Source of the DNA: Oceanisphaera litoralis
Lineage (GTDB): Bacteria > Pseudomonadota > Gammaproteobacteria > Enterobacterales > Aeromonadaceae
Assembly: GCF_016907015.1 (NCBI RefSeq)
Contig: NZ_JAFBBE010000026.1
Span: 1-43,693, forward strand
DNA length: 43,693 bases
Direction: 5' to 3'
Shown here: in pieces, positions 23,981 to 36,216 of the stretch
How positions within the stretch are numbered: position 1 is the first letter of the stretch
Layout: each line of letters starts with the position of its first letter
Notes under the pieces: model-generated
Told to the model about the DNA's origin: nothing
The model's database searches: none
The model's input: only the letters and a program-made list of their open reading frames with translations
Program-made: the position numbers and the translations under genes

Positions 23981-25340
23981 TTTGCCAGTTATCCTGAATT
24001 TCATGCTTGTTCAGCATGAAGAACTGCCATTCCCGGCCCTGTTTTTTCTTGCCGAACACACCGAGTTCAACCAGCCCGTTGAGGGTAGAAGAGGCGGTAT
24101 TGTAAGAGCAGCCCAGGTTATCCCTGGTGTTGGCAGCGGTAAATACCTTGGCTTTTCCGCTTTTGGCCACCTGAAACACTACCCGCTGTTTTTCCGACAG
24201 CTTGCGGTAAAGGCCGGAGTCCCAGATCCAGGTGTTAAACCTTTCAATGTCTTCCAGTGAGCGGGTGTAGGCTTTTCTGAAACCGTTGATAGCCCTCAGG
24301 ATCACATGGCACTGATACTCGACGAAGTAGGTCAGATCCATCTCATCGGTTTCGGTATACAGATAAGACTTGCCGTACTTGACCGGGGCGGCTTTCAGCA
24401 TGGTGCTGATGGCGATATAGCGAAAAGCCGCATAGTCGTTCTTGAACATGTACCAATAAAACAGCGAGCGGGCTACCCGGCCGTTACCATCCCGAAACGG
24501 ATGCTCATAACCAATGGCAAAATGCAGGCAAATCGCCTTGATCATAGGATGGATATACTCGTTGCTGTCCGCATCGTCGTGGCAAACGTTGGCCCAGGCG
24601 ACCAACCGCTTTAACCGGGTTTTTATCTCTTTGGCTGCGGGCGGGGTATGCACCGTATTGCCATCCGCATCCACCACCGCCACATCATCGGTTTTTCTGA
24701 AAGCCCCAGGCGTATACTGGCTGTTGTCGATATCGTCGGTGCCCTCTTTATGCATATCCAGCATCAGATCGATGCTGAGCGGCTTGTGCCGATGATCCCA
24801 GGCAAACTTCATCATCTTGAAGTTACCCAGGATCATTTTCTCGTCCGGCGTTCTGGGTTTTCTCTTTCGCTTCAGCATGTCTTTGGCGACCAGCGTGGTG
24901 GTCGCCGCCCCTTCCAGCTGGCTGCTGCTGATGGCCTCATCTTCGATCAAGTCGTTGATCAGATACTCGAAATGGTTCTCTTCACCGATCTTGCTGCTCA
25001 TCCATTCCAGGGCGCCGGTTGAGGCATGGCGATCCGCATGAGAGATGGCCTTTTGCATGGTGGGGGTCAACAGGAAACGACAAGATTCTCCGTTATCCCC
25101 GAGGGGAAGCAGGCGCATATACTGCGCCGAACGAGACAGTTTGGTGATGGCCCAGGCCAGGTTAACGTCGAGCCCCGCCGCGACACGATGGCGAAACTCG
25201 TCATAAGGTAGATACCTGCCCTTGTCGTCTACCGGCTTGTAGCAGGTCAGATAGTCGGCCAGCTTGTCGGGGTGCTTTTGACTGATTTCTTCAAAAACGC
25301 CAGTCAGCAGGGCTGCGTTTTTCGGGGGTAGCTTTATCAT
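23976..25340 (-). CDS. Fic-domain protein with inhibitory motif and C-terminal winged helix
   Basis: The protein has 454 aa. The Fic active site HPFRDGNGRVAR (280-291) is complete, with the catalytic His and the nucleotide-binding Arg, so AMP transfer to target hydroxyls is expected. The inhibitory motif (S/T)xxxE(G/N) is met by SSQLEG (139-144), placing it N-terminal to the Fic core (class II arrangement). Residues about 380-454 look like a winged helix (NLGCSYNTASSTLNGLVELGVF). The SD GAGG lies about 6 nt before the ATG. Two matching inverted repeats lie immediately upstream, suggesting autoregulation through the winged helix. Targets are unknown. Confidence 0.92.
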   Translation of the reverse strand: MIKLPPKNAALLTGVFEEISQKHPDKLADYLTCYKPVDDKGRYLPYDEFRHRVAAGLDVNLAWAITKLSRSAQYMRLLPLGDNGESCRFLLTPTMQKAISHADRHASTGALEWMSSKIGEENHFEYLINDLIEDEAISSSQLEGAATTTLVAKDMLKRKRKPRTPDEKMILGNFKMMKFAWDHRHKPLSIDLMLDMHKEGTDDIDNSQYTPGAFRKTDDVAVVDADGNTVHTPPAAKEIKTRLKRLVAWANVCHDDADSNEYIHPMIKAICLHFAIGYEHPFRDGNGRVARSLFYWYMFKNDYAAFRYIAISTMLKAAPVKYGKSYLYTETDEMDLTYFVEYQCHVILRAINGFRKAYTRSLEDIERFNTWIWDSGLYRKLSEKQRVVFQVAKSGKAKVFTAANTRDNLGCSYNTASSTLNGLVELGVFGKKKQGREWQFFMLNKHEIQDNWQS

Positions 25341-25356
25341 GCGTCGCCTCTCTCTT

Positions 25357-25435
25357 TATCTCAAATAATGTCTTAATTGAGACAAAGGTACTACAGAGGA
25401 AGAGTCTTGTCTCAATATTTGTTGTTTTTGAGATA
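25357..25435 (-). promoter_or_regulatory. Double inverted-repeat operator upstream of fic
   Basis: Four copies of a 9-bp half-site form two dyads of the same design: TATCTCAAA-N10-ATTGAGACA (25357-25384) and TGTCTCAAT-N10-TTTGAGATA (25408-25435). The dyads are 51 bp apart, close to five helical turns, and are mirror images of each other (each has one TATCTCAAA and one TGTCTCAAT type half). The first lies 16 bp upstream of the fic start codon. I infer a binding site for a dimer, possibly the Fic protein itself. Confidence 0.75.
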
Positions 25436-25583
25436 TAGGTGCTGGGACTATAGATCTTTGATGGCTTGCGGGTTTACGCCACATAAATGGGCACCGACAA
25501 GGTTACTTCGTTGCGCAGGTCAGGATTAAATAGCTCACAGCGTGAGCACCAGACATAGACACACAATACCGATACCTGACCAA

Positions 25584-25613
25584 ACAAAAGGCCCGTAACA
25601 AGGGGCCTTTTGT
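25584..25613. terminator. Bidirectional terminator downstream of the TM2 gene
   Basis: A perfect 11-bp stem ACAAAAGGCCC/GGGCCTTTTGT (25584-25594, 25603-25613) with an 8-nt loop lies 26 nt past the minus-strand TM2 stop. The 25441-25583 interval holds nothing else that I can identify. Confidence 0.88.
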
Positions 25614-25639
25614 CTCAAACGAATCAGCGGTGAAAAATA

Positions 25640-26041
25640 TCAGCCGAAGCGGCGTGAGCGGCGGTTAACTTCGTCGATTTGCGTGTTGAGGGTGCAGAAG
25701 TCGTAGAGAAAACCTATCAGGAACAGGCCGCCGGTGAAGAACCAGATGATGGCGGTGATCCACTTGCCCATGTACAGGCGATGAATGCCGAAGATGCCGA
25801 GAAAGGTCATCAGAATCCAGGTCAGGCTGTAATCCTTGGGGCCGCTGGCGTAACGCTCGTCGGCGTCCCGATCCATGGAGGGAATGAGGAACAGGTCCAC
25901 TATCCAGCCGATGAAAAACAGGCCCAGGGTGAAGAAGTAGAGAACGCCGCTGACGGGGCGACCGTAGTAAAAGCGGTGGGCGCCCATGAACCCGAAGATC
26001 CACAGAATATAGCCGATCACCTTGCTGTGTGTGTTGTTCAT
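25640..26041 (-). CDS. TM2-domain membrane protein
   Basis: The protein has 133 aa with two TM2 modules. Each has a helix, a GxHRxYxG-type motif (GAHRFYYGR at about 20-28, GIHRLYMGK at about 89-97), a second helix and a short acidic Asp-containing end (GWIVDLFLIP, GFLYDFCTL). GAGG lies 4 nt before the ATG at 26041; an upstream in-frame extension has no family support. The function of bacterial TM2 proteins is poorly known. A strong terminator follows. Confidence 0.9.
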   Translation of the reverse strand: MNNTHSKVIGYILWIFGFMGAHRFYYGRPVSGVLYFFTLGLFFIGWIVDLFLIPSMDRDADERYASGPKDYSLTWILMTFLGIFGIHRLYMGKWITAIIWFFTGGLFLIGFLYDFCTLNTQIDEVNRRSRRFG

Positions 26042-26163
26042 GCTGCCTCGGGTGTGTGTTAAAAACGACCATTCTAGTCGTTGCAGTGTGCAACTGCCAT
26101 GCCTGTGGGCAGAACGGTGACCCGGGCCGTCGTGACCCTGCGGGAGCTTTACCACACGAAGCG

Positions 26164-26247
26164 GTAGGTTGGGATGAGTTTTACGAATCCCAATACTTCA
26201 GCCGTCGGCTCCGTTGTTGGGATTCGCTGCGCTCATCGCCAACCTAC
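26164..26247. repeat. Inverted pair of a dispersed about 30-bp repeat, downstream of thiH
   Basis: The left copy (26164-26192) and right copy (26218-26247) are inverted relative to each other. Both carry GTAGGTTGG, GATGAG and CGAATCCCA, with a variable centre (TTTTA versus CGCAG). The right copy core is identical over 30 bp to the copy near 43525. The pair can form a long hairpin beyond the thi operon. Confidence 0.85.
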
Positions 26248-26273
26248 GGCAAGATTTGCGCTGCCGGACAGCT

Positions 26274-27395
26274 TCACCGGCTGGCGGAATAGCTGTTGTC
26301 CCAGTCTTTCCAGACCGGTTGCAGGCCGGTGGCGGTGATGGCCCTGGCCACCTCGGCGGGGCTGCGGTCGTCGTCGATCTCGAACTGCTCCAGTTCTTCC
26401 TTGTCGTCGGCCACATAGCCGCCGGGCTGGGTCTTGGAGCCGGCGCTGATGCTGGTGACACCGAGCGGTATCACCTTGTCGCGAAATTCCCGGGCTTCGC
26501 GGGTCGACAGGCTCAGTTCCAGTTCGCCATCAAACATCCGATAGGCACAGATCAATTGCACCAGCTGGCGATCCGTCATCACCGACTTGGGCACCAGACC
26601 GCCTTCGCAGGGGCGCAACCGCGGGAAGGACACCGAATAACGGGTCTGCCAGTACTGTTTCTGCAGATAGCGCAGATGCGCCGCCACATAGAAGCTGTCG
26701 GCCCGCCAGTCTTCCAGCCCGAACAGGGCGCCCAGGCCAATCTTGTCGATGCCGGCCTTGCCCAGCCGATCCGGGGTTTCCAGCCGCCAGCGAAAGTCCT
26801 TCTTCTTGCCGCGAATATGATGCTGGTCGTAGGTCAGGTGTTGATAGGTTTCCTGATACACCATGACGCTGTCGAGCCCGTATTCGCGCAACTCGGCGTA
26901 TTCTTCTTCCGACAGCGGCTGCACTTCCATCATCACATAGCTGAAGTGACGCTTGATGATGGGCAGCATCTGCTTGAAGTAGTCCAGCCCTACCTTGCCT
27001 TCGTGCTCGCCGGTCACCAGCAGCACGTTATCGAAGCCCATCGCCTTGATGGCCAGACATTCCTGCTCGATTTCCTCGGCACTCAGGGTCTTGCGCTTGA
27101 TGCGATTGCTCATGGAAAAGCCGCAATAGGTGCAGTCGTTGGCACAGAGGTTGGACAGATACAGGGGAATGTAAAAGCCGACCGTGTTGCCGAAGCGCTG
27201 GCGGGTCAGCTGATAGGACTGCTGGGCCATCTGCTCCAGGTAGGGCTCGGCGGCGGGCGAGATCAGCGCCATGAAGTCTTGCAGATCCCGTTTCGGCCTG
27301 GACAGGGCGCGCTCCACGTCTCGCGCCTGCTTGCCGTAGATGCTCATCTTGATGTCATCCCAGTCCATGGACGACCAGACGTCGAAGAAGCTCAT
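26274..27395 (-). CDS. thiH: 2-iminoacetate synthase
   Basis: The protein has 373 aa. The radical-SAM cluster motif [10 protein letters not shown] is at about 84-93, with [12 protein letters not shown] and [13 protein letters not shown] in conserved positions. ThiH cleaves tyrosine to dehydroglycine and p-cresol for the thiazole moiety of thiamine. Its ATG overlaps the thiG stop by 4 nt (ATGA). It is the last gene of the thi operon. The end lies 27 bp from a dispersed repeat hairpin that could take the place of a terminator. Confidence 0.96.
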   Translation of the reverse strand: MSFFDVWSSMDWDDIKMSIYGKQARDVERALSRPKRDLQDFMALISPAAEPYLEQMAQQSYQLTRQRFGNTVGFYIPLYLSNLCANDCTYCGFSMSNRIKRKTLSAEEIEQECLAIKAMGFDNVLLVTGEHEGKVGLDYFKQMLPIIKRHFSYVMMEVQPLSEEEYAELREYGLDSVMVYQETYQHLTYDQHHIRGKKKDFRWRLETPDRLGKAGIDKIGLGALFGLEDWRADSFYVAAHLRYLQKQYWQTRYSVSFPRLRPCEGGLVPKSVMTDRQLVQLICAYRMFDGELELSLSTREAREFRDKVIPLGVTSISAGSKTQPGGYVADDKEELEQFEIDDDRSPAEVARAITATGLQPVWKDWDNSYSASR

Positions 27396-28162
27396 AGGGT
27401 CTCCAGGAAGGCGGTCAGCGGGCTGGATGCCTGGGCCTGCCGGCTCTGGCCGGCCAGCCCGGCTTCATAGGCCATGCGGCCGGATATCACCGCCAGTTTG
27501 AAGGCCTCGGCCATGGCCACAGGATCACCGGCCACCGCGATGGCGGTGTTCACCAGTACCGCATCGGCACCCAGCTCCATGGCGTAGGCGGCGTGGCTGG
27601 GGGCACCGATGCCCGCATCCACCACCACCGGCACAGTGGCCTGCTCTATGATGATCTCGAGAAAGTCGTGAGTCACCAGGCCCTTGTTGGAGCCGATGGG
27701 CGCACCCAGCGGCATCACGGCGGCACAGCCCGCTTCTTCCAGCCGCTTGCACAGCACGGGATCTGCGCCGCAGTAGGGCAACACGATAAAACCGTCTTTT
27801 ACCAGCAGCTCGGCGGCCTTGAGAGTCTCGATGGGATCGGGCAGCAGATACTTGGGATCCGGGTGAATTTCCAGCTTCAGCCAGTGGGTGCCCAGGGCCT
27901 CGCGCGCCAGCCGGGCGGCGAACAGCGCCTCTTCGGCGTTTCTGGCACCCGAAGTATTGGGCAGCAGGTTGACGCCCAGTTCCAGCAGCGGCGGCAGTAT
28001 GTCGTCGCTGTGGTTTTTCAGATCCAGCCGCTTCAGCGCCATGGTCACCAGATCGGTGCCGCTGGCGACGAAGGCGTCCTTCATCTGGCGGCCGCTGGCA
28101 AACTTGCCGGTGCCGGTAAACAGGCGGGAACTAAAGGTTTTATCGGCGATGATCAGGCTCAT
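27392..28162 (-). CDS. thiG: Thiazole synthase
   Basis: The protein has 256 aa. It has the N-terminal [10 protein letters not shown], the Schiff-base lysine region [13 protein letters not shown], a phosphate-binding [31 protein letters not shown], and the length usual for ThiG. It condenses dehydroglycine, deoxyxylulose phosphate and ThiS-thiocarboxylate into the thiazole phosphate. It lies 1 bp after thiS and overlaps thiH by 4 nt. Confidence 0.96.
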   Translation of the reverse strand: MSLIIADKTFSSRLFTGTGKFASGRQMKDAFVASGTDLVTMALKRLDLKNHSDDILPPLLELGVNLLPNTSGARNAEEALFAARLAREALGTHWLKLEIHPDPKYLLPDPIETLKAAELLVKDGFIVLPYCGADPVLCKRLEEAGCAAVMPLGAPIGSNKGLVTHDFLEIIIEQATVPVVVDAGIGAPSHAAYAMELGADAVLVNTAIAVAGDPVAMAEAFKLAVISGRMAYEAGLAGQSRQAQASSPLTAFLETL

Positions 28163-28163
28163 G

Positions 28164-28364
28164 TCAGCCTCCGGCTATGGCGTGGAACAGGGTAATGTTG
28201 TCGTTGGGGGTCAGCTGTTGCTCGCCCCACTGGCTGCGGGCCACCACCTGTTGATTAAGGGCCACCGCAACACCGGGCTTGTCTTGCTCAAGCGTCACCA
28301 GCAGCTGGCCAAGGGTAGTGCCCTCGGCCAGATCCAGGGCTTCGTCGTTCAGTACTACTCGCAT
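28164..28364 (-). CDS. thiS: Sulfur carrier protein ThiS
   Basis: The protein has 66 aa and starts [15 protein letters not shown]. It has a ubiquitin-like fold pattern and ends in the required GG (LFHAIAGG), the site that ThiF adenylates and that later carries the thiocarboxylate. The start at 28364 is chosen by family length; it overlaps the thiF end by 10 nt. An upstream in-frame extension would only duplicate thiF in another frame. Confidence 0.94.
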   Translation of the reverse strand: MRVVLNDEALDLAEGTTLGQLLVTLEQDKPGVAVALNQQVVARSQWGEQQLTPNDNITLFHAIAGG

Positions 28365-29122
28365 TGTTGTTCTTCCCCTTTGGTTCCACATACCGGACAG
28401 GCCGGATCTTTCGGCACCTTGAGGCCGTGCCAGCGATGCGCCTTGGCATCGAACAGCTTGAGCTCGCCCCAGGGCACACTGCCGGTATCGGTAAAAAACT
28501 TGATGGCTTCCAGCGCCTGCAGCAGGCCTATGGTGCCGACCACGGGGCCTATTACCCCGGAGTTGCTGCAGTTGAGGCGCTCGCCGATGTCCGGACCATA
28601 AAGACAACGATAGCAGCCATGGTCGCGAGCCGGATCCAATGCCAGCAACTGGCCTTCAAACCGAATGGCGGCGCCCACCAGCAACGGCGTGCCCCCGGCA
28701 TAGCAGGCGGCGTTGATGTTCTGACGGATCGTAATGTTGTCGGTGCAGTCCAGCACCAGATCCACCTCGGCGACAAAGTCGCCCAGACTCCGCTCGTCCA
28801 GTTTCTGGTTGATGGCGATGACTTCAATCTCGGGGTTCAGCGCCAATAACTTCTCACGCGCCGTTTCCGCCTTGCTGTGTTGCAGGCTGTCCATGTCATA
28901 CAGGGTCTGGCGCTGCAGGTTGCTGACCTCGATATGATCGAAGTCGGCCAGCCACAGGGTGCCCACCCCGGCCGCCGCCAGATACTGCACGGCGGGCGAG
29001 CCCAGGCCGCCCAGCCCCACCACCAGCACGGAGGCCTGTTTCAGCTTCAACTGGCCTTCTTCGCCCACTTCTTCCAGCAACAGGTGCCGGCTATAGCGCA
29101 TGAATTCGCCGTCGCTGAGCAT
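28355..29122 (-). CDS. thiF: ThiS adenylyltransferase
   Basis: The protein has 255 aa. The N-terminal MLSDGEFMRYSRHLLLEEVG is followed by the nucleotide loop VVGLGGLGSPAVQYLAAAGVG, then DCTDNITIRQNIN, and zinc-binding pairs CYRC and CPVC. It activates the ThiS C-terminus with ATP. The start at 29122 has GGAGGG about 5 nt upstream; a longer frame is rejected. It begins 1 bp after thiDE and overlaps thiS. Confidence 0.95.
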   Translation of the reverse strand: MLSDGEFMRYSRHLLLEEVGEEGQLKLKQASVLVVGLGGLGSPAVQYLAAAGVGTLWLADFDHIEVSNLQRQTLYDMDSLQHSKAETAREKLLALNPEIEVIAINQKLDERSLGDFVAEVDLVLDCTDNITIRQNINAACYAGGTPLLVGAAIRFEGQLLALDPARDHGCYRCLYGPDIGERLNCSNSGVIGPVVGTIGLLQALEAIKFFTDTGSVPWGELKLFDAKAHRWHGLKVPKDPACPVCGTKGEEQQCE

Positions 29123-29123
29123 C

Positions 29124-32632
<3,509 letters not shown>

Positions 32633-32684
32633 TCAGGAGTCTTAAGAAAGAATCCGGCAGAAGAGGTGTGCGCCAAATTCTCAC

Positions 32685-32768
32685 TTGATTCCCTTACGCA
32701 GGTATTAGCCTGATCAGGTTCAACGGATCCCGCTTTCGCGGTCTCAGCTCATATAGAGCACTCCGACA
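32685..32768 (-). ncRNA. TPP riboswitch (THI box)
   Basis: On the minus strand the THI-box landmarks appear in order: CGGAGTGC, then GAGCTGAGACCGCG, a small hairpin, CGTTGAACCTGATC, GGCTAATACCTGCG and TAAGGGAA. These are the conserved aptamer elements that bind thiamine pyrophosphate. About 90 bp separate the aptamer from the thiC ATG. No clear terminator is visible in this leader, so control by translation is more likely than by attenuation (inference). Confidence 0.95.
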
Positions 32769-32779
32769 AGATAGCGGCC

Positions 32780-32809
32780 AGTATAAACAGACCCCCCTCA
32801 CGAAAGCAA
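32780..32809 (-). promoter_or_regulatory. sigma70 promoter for the thi operon
   Basis: On the minus strand, -35 TTGCTT (32804-32809), 18-bp spacer and -10 TATACT (32780-32785). Transcription would start near 32773, a few nt before the TPP riboswitch, which is where it should be. Confidence 0.7.
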
Positions 32810-32999
32810 AGCCATTACTCGACATCTGCTCGCTAAAAAATGAACCGCGGTGAAGCATTTCGGCCTGGGGTTAACCGAGTGCGAATACCGGCACTTCGCG
32901 GCAAGACGCAACCCTGAGACCGGGCCGTAGACGAGTGGGCCCGGCCCGATATGTCCAGACTCACGCCGCTCCAAGGCCACGGTCAGCACCAAGGTTTCC

Positions 33000-33028
33000 T
33001 TGGCATCGGGGGGGTAAATCCGTATAGT
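33000..33028 (+). promoter_or_regulatory. sigma70 promoter for rnb
   Basis: -35 TTGGCA (33000-33005), 17-bp spacer and -10 TATAGT (33023-33028), 29 bp upstream of the rnb ATG. The divergent thi promoter lies about 190 bp away. The rest of 32594-33057, apart from the riboswitch leader, holds nothing else recognised. Confidence 0.75.
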
Positions 33029-33057
33029 CAGGCGCATATTTCGACAGGTCTTTACTT

Positions 33058-35022
33058 ATGTTTCAAAACAACCCCCTGCTGGCCCAGCTCAAGCAACAGA
33101 TCCGCGAAACCCTTCCCATTAAAGAAGGCATCGTGAAAGGCACCTCCAAAGGTTTTGGTTTTCTTGAAGTAAGCGAAAAAGAAAGCTTCTTTATTCCGCC
33201 GCCACAAATGAAAAAAGTGATGCATGGCGATCACATTACCGCCGTGGTGCGTACCGAAAACGAGCGCGATCTGGTTGAGCCAGAGACCCTGATCGAAGCC
33301 GGTGTAACCCGCTTTGTCGCCCGGGTGAAGTGGTTTCGTGATCGGCTCAATATAGTGCCCGATCATCCGTTGATGAAAGATGCCATCAAGGCGCGTGCCA
33401 TCAAGGGGTTGGACGAAAAAAGCCTGAAAGAAGGCGACTGGGTGCTGGGCGAACTGACCCGCCACGCCCTGAAGGACAACGGCTTCTTCGCCAACGTAGT
33501 GGAAGTGATTGCCGGCGTTGAAGACCCCATCGCCCCCTGGTGGGTGGTGCTGGCCCGCAACAAGCTGGCCAATCAGGCACCGGAAGACAGGGCCGAATGG
33601 CAGACGCTGGAAGAAACCCTGCCGCGCCAGGATCTTACCGAGGTGCCCTTCTTCACCATAGATGGCGAATCCACCCTGGATATGGATGATGCCCTGAGCG
33701 TGAAGAAGCTGGATAACGCCTGGGAACTGACCGTGGCCATCGCCGATCCCACCGCTTATGTGGCCCACGACAGCGAAATGGACCGCGTCGCCGCCGAGCG
33801 CGCCTTTACCGTTTATCTGCCCGGCCGCAACATTCCCATGCTGCCCCGTACCCTGGCCGACGAACTCTGTTCGCTGCAGGAAGGGGTAGAACGTCCGGCC
33901 CTGTGTGCCCGCCTGCTGATCGATTTTGACGGCAAGGTATCCGACAAGGCCGAATTCTTCGCCGCCCGCATTCGCTCCCAGGCCAAGCTTAGCTACGACA
34001 AGGTCTCCGACTGGGTCGAGCAAATCGGCGACTGGCAGCCCGCCAGCGAGGTCATTGCCGAGCAGCTGCGTGAACTGACCGCCCTGACCCATGCCCGCAG
34101 CGCCTGGCGCAGCGAGCACGCCATCGTGTTCAAGGACAGACCCGATTACCGCTTTGCGCTCGACGAAGACAGCAACGTCACCGCCATTCTGGTCGATCAC
34201 CGTCGCATCGCCAACCAGATGGTGGAAGAGGCGATGATCGCCGCCAACCTGTCTTGCGGCAACTGGCTGACCGAACATGCCGGCACCGGTATTTTCAACG
34301 TACACGCCGGTTTTGACAGCGAAAAGATGGAAGGCCTGGTCGAGCTGCTGCAGACTCACGAAGCCCCCTTCGAGCCGGATACCCTGTCGAGCCTGGAGGG
34401 TTTCTGTGCCCTGCGCCGCTGGCTGGACGCCCGCGACACCACCTATCTGGACAGTCGCACCCGTCGCTACCAGTCGTTTGCCGCCATGAGCGCCACCCCG
34501 GGCGAGCACTTTGGCCTGGGCCTGACCGCCTACGCCACCTGGACCTCGCCGATTCGCAAATACGGCGACATCGTCAACCATCGCCTGATCAAGGCCATTC
34601 TCGCCGAGCAGGAACATGGCGTGCATGCGCCCAGCGATGAACTGGCAGTGCACCTGTCCGAGCAGCGCCGCATGCACCGCCGGGCCGAGCGCGACATCGC
34701 CGACTGGCTGTACGTGCGTTATCTGCAGCCGGCCGTGGCCGAAGCCAGGGTATTCGATGCCGAAGTGATCGATATCGGTCGCGGTGGCGTCAAGCTGCGC
34801 CTGCAGGAAAACGGCGCCGTGGTGTTCATGCCTTCCTCCCTTATCCTGGCCAACCGGGATCGACTGGAATGCAGCTGGGACGACGGCCGGGTTTACCTGG
34901 ACAAGGCCCCGCTGTACGAACTGGGCCAGGCGGTACAGGTGATCATCACCGAAGCGATTGAAGACACCCGTTCGCTGATCGCCAAGCCGGCACAGCCGAT
35001 TTCACCGGCTGCCCCGCAATAA
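33058..35022 (+). CDS. rnb: Exoribonuclease II
   Basis: The protein has 654 aa (E. coli RNase II has 644). Order of domains: two N-terminal cold-shock folds (about 15-170), the RNB catalytic domain with the metal-binding aspartates in FFTIDGESTLDMDDALSV (about 199-216), and a C-terminal S1 domain (EVIDIGRGGVKLRLQENG). It degrades single-stranded RNA 3' to 5', contributing to mRNA decay and stem-loop-limited trimming. It has its own promoter and a terminator directly downstream, so it is monocistronic. Confidence 0.96.
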   Translation: MFQNNPLLAQLKQQIRETLPIKEGIVKGTSKGFGFLEVSEKESFFIPPPQMKKVMHGDHITAVVRTENERDLVEPETLIEAGVTRFVARVKWFRDRLNIVPDHPLMKDAIKARAIKGLDEKSLKEGDWVLGELTRHALKDNGFFANVVEVIAGVEDPIAPWWVVLARNKLANQAPEDRAEWQTLEETLPRQDLTEVPFFTIDGESTLDMDDALSVKKLDNAWELTVAIADPTAYVAHDSEMDRVAAERAFTVYLPGRNIPMLPRTLADELCSLQEGVERPALCARLLIDFDGKVSDKAEFFAARIRSQAKLSYDKVSDWVEQIGDWQPASEVIAEQLRELTALTHARSAWRSEHAIVFKDRPDYRFALDEDSNVTAILVDHRRIANQMVEEAMIAANLSCGNWLTEHAGTGIFNVHAGFDSEKMEGLVELLQTHEAPFEPDTLSSLEGFCALRRWLDARDTTYLDSRTRRYQSFAAMSATPGEHFGLGLTAYATWTSPIRKYGDIVNHRLIKAILAEQEHGVHAPSDELAVHLSEQRRMHRRAERDIADWLYVRYLQPAVAEARVFDAEVIDIGRGGVKLRLQENGAVVFMPSSLILANRDRLECSWDDGRVYLDKAPLYELGQAVQVIITEAIEDTRSLIAKPAQPISPAAPQ

Positions 35023-35049
35023 GCGGCTCGGTGAAGTAAAAAACGAAAT

Positions 35050-35078
35050 AAAAGGGCCTGCACATGCAGGCCCTTTTT
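35050..35078. terminator. Terminator after rnb
   Basis: Near-perfect palindrome of GGGCCTGCA and TGCAGGCCC arms around CA (35054-35073), flanked by A4 and T5. It lies 27 nt past the rnb stop. Confidence 0.9.
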
Positions 35079-35208
35079 ATCGGCCCGCCGCGATAGATCC
35101 ACTCTTGCTTTCATATTACTTAAACGACTATCAAATTTAGTTTAAATACTCCAATTGCATATTAGACTCATGGCCAGAATCGATCCATTTCCTGTCCTGG
35201 AGTTCCTC

Positions 35209-36213
35209 ATGCGCACATCTCTTCTGGCTACCCTGCTGTTAACTGCGGGCTTAAGCACCGCACTCCCCCTTCAGGCCAAGGAACTGCTCAACAGCAGCTA
35301 CGACATCGCCCGTGAACTGTTTGCCGAGATCAACCCGGTCTTTATCGAACACTGGGAAAAGGAAACCGGTGAAACCCTGGAAATCAAACAGTCTCACGCC
35401 GGTTCTTCCCGCCAGGCTCAGGCCATTCTTCAGGGCCTGCGTGCCGATGTGGTGACCTACAACCAGGTGACCGATGTGGATCTGCTGCACCAGAAGGGCA
35501 AGCTGATCCCCGCCGACTGGAAGGCCCGCCTGCCCAACGACAGCTCGCCTTATTTCTCTACCATGGCGTTTCTGGTGCGTGAAGGTAACCCCAAGAATAT
35601 TCAAGGCTGGAACGATCTGACCCGGGACGATGTGCAGCTGGTATTCCCCAACCCCAAGACCTCCGGTAACGGCCGCTACACCTATCTGGCTGCCTGGGGC
35701 GCCGCCCATAAAGAGTTCAACGGCGACGAAGACAAGATCCGTGAGCACATGGGCAAGCTGATCAGGCAGGTAGCTGTGTTCGACACCGGCGGCCGCGGCG
35801 CCACCACCACCTTTGTTGAGCGGGGCATCGGCGATGTGCTGATCACCTTCGAGTCGGAAGTAAACAACATCAGCGCCCTGAACCCGGAGGCCGGCTATCA
35901 GGTGGTGGTGCCGCCGGTAGACGTGCTGGCCGAATTCCCAGTGACCTGGATTGACCGCAATGTGGAGCGCAACGGTACTGCCGAGCAGGCCAGGGCCTAT
36001 CTGGAATTTCTCTATACCCCGGAAGCCCAGCGCATTCTGGCCAGCTACTACTACCGGGTGCATAACGACACGGTTGCCGCCGAAGTGGCAGATAAATTCC
36101 CCGAAACCGAACTGTTCAAGGTGGAAGACATCTTCGGCAGCTGGGAAGAGGCCATGGCCGCCCACTTCGCCAATGATGGCAGCCTGGATCAGCTGCAGGC
36201 ACAAGGACGCTAA
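35209..36213 (+). CDS. cysP: Sulfate/thiosulfate ABC transporter substrate-binding protein
   Basis: The protein has 334 aa from the ATG at 35209, with GGAG 6 nt upstream. A Sec signal peptide (about 1-23, ending LQAKE) precedes [51 protein letters not shown] and [19 protein letters not shown], which match CysP rather than Sbp as I recall them. It binds sulfate or thiosulfate in the periplasm. The operon cysP-cysT-cysW-cysA follows with tight spacing; a CysB site could not be identified. Confidence 0.93.
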   Translation: MRTSLLATLLLTAGLSTALPLQAKELLNSSYDIARELFAEINPVFIEHWEKETGETLEIKQSHAGSSRQAQAILQGLRADVVTYNQVTDVDLLHQKGKLIPADWKARLPNDSSPYFSTMAFLVREGNPKNIQGWNDLTRDDVQLVFPNPKTSGNGRYTYLAAWGAAHKEFNGDEDKIREHMGKLIRQVAVFDTGGRGATTTFVERGIGDVLITFESEVNNISALNPEAGYQVVVPPVDVLAEFPVTWIDRNVERNGTAEQARAYLEFLYTPEAQRILASYYYRVHNDTVAAEVADKFPETELFKVEDIFGSWEEAMAAHFANDGSLDQLQAQGR

Positions 36214-36216
36214 GTC

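Noticed and set aside
33052-34677. 541-aa minus-strand open frame opposite rnb
   Set aside because: Antisense shadow of RNase II, no recognisable domain and no SD.
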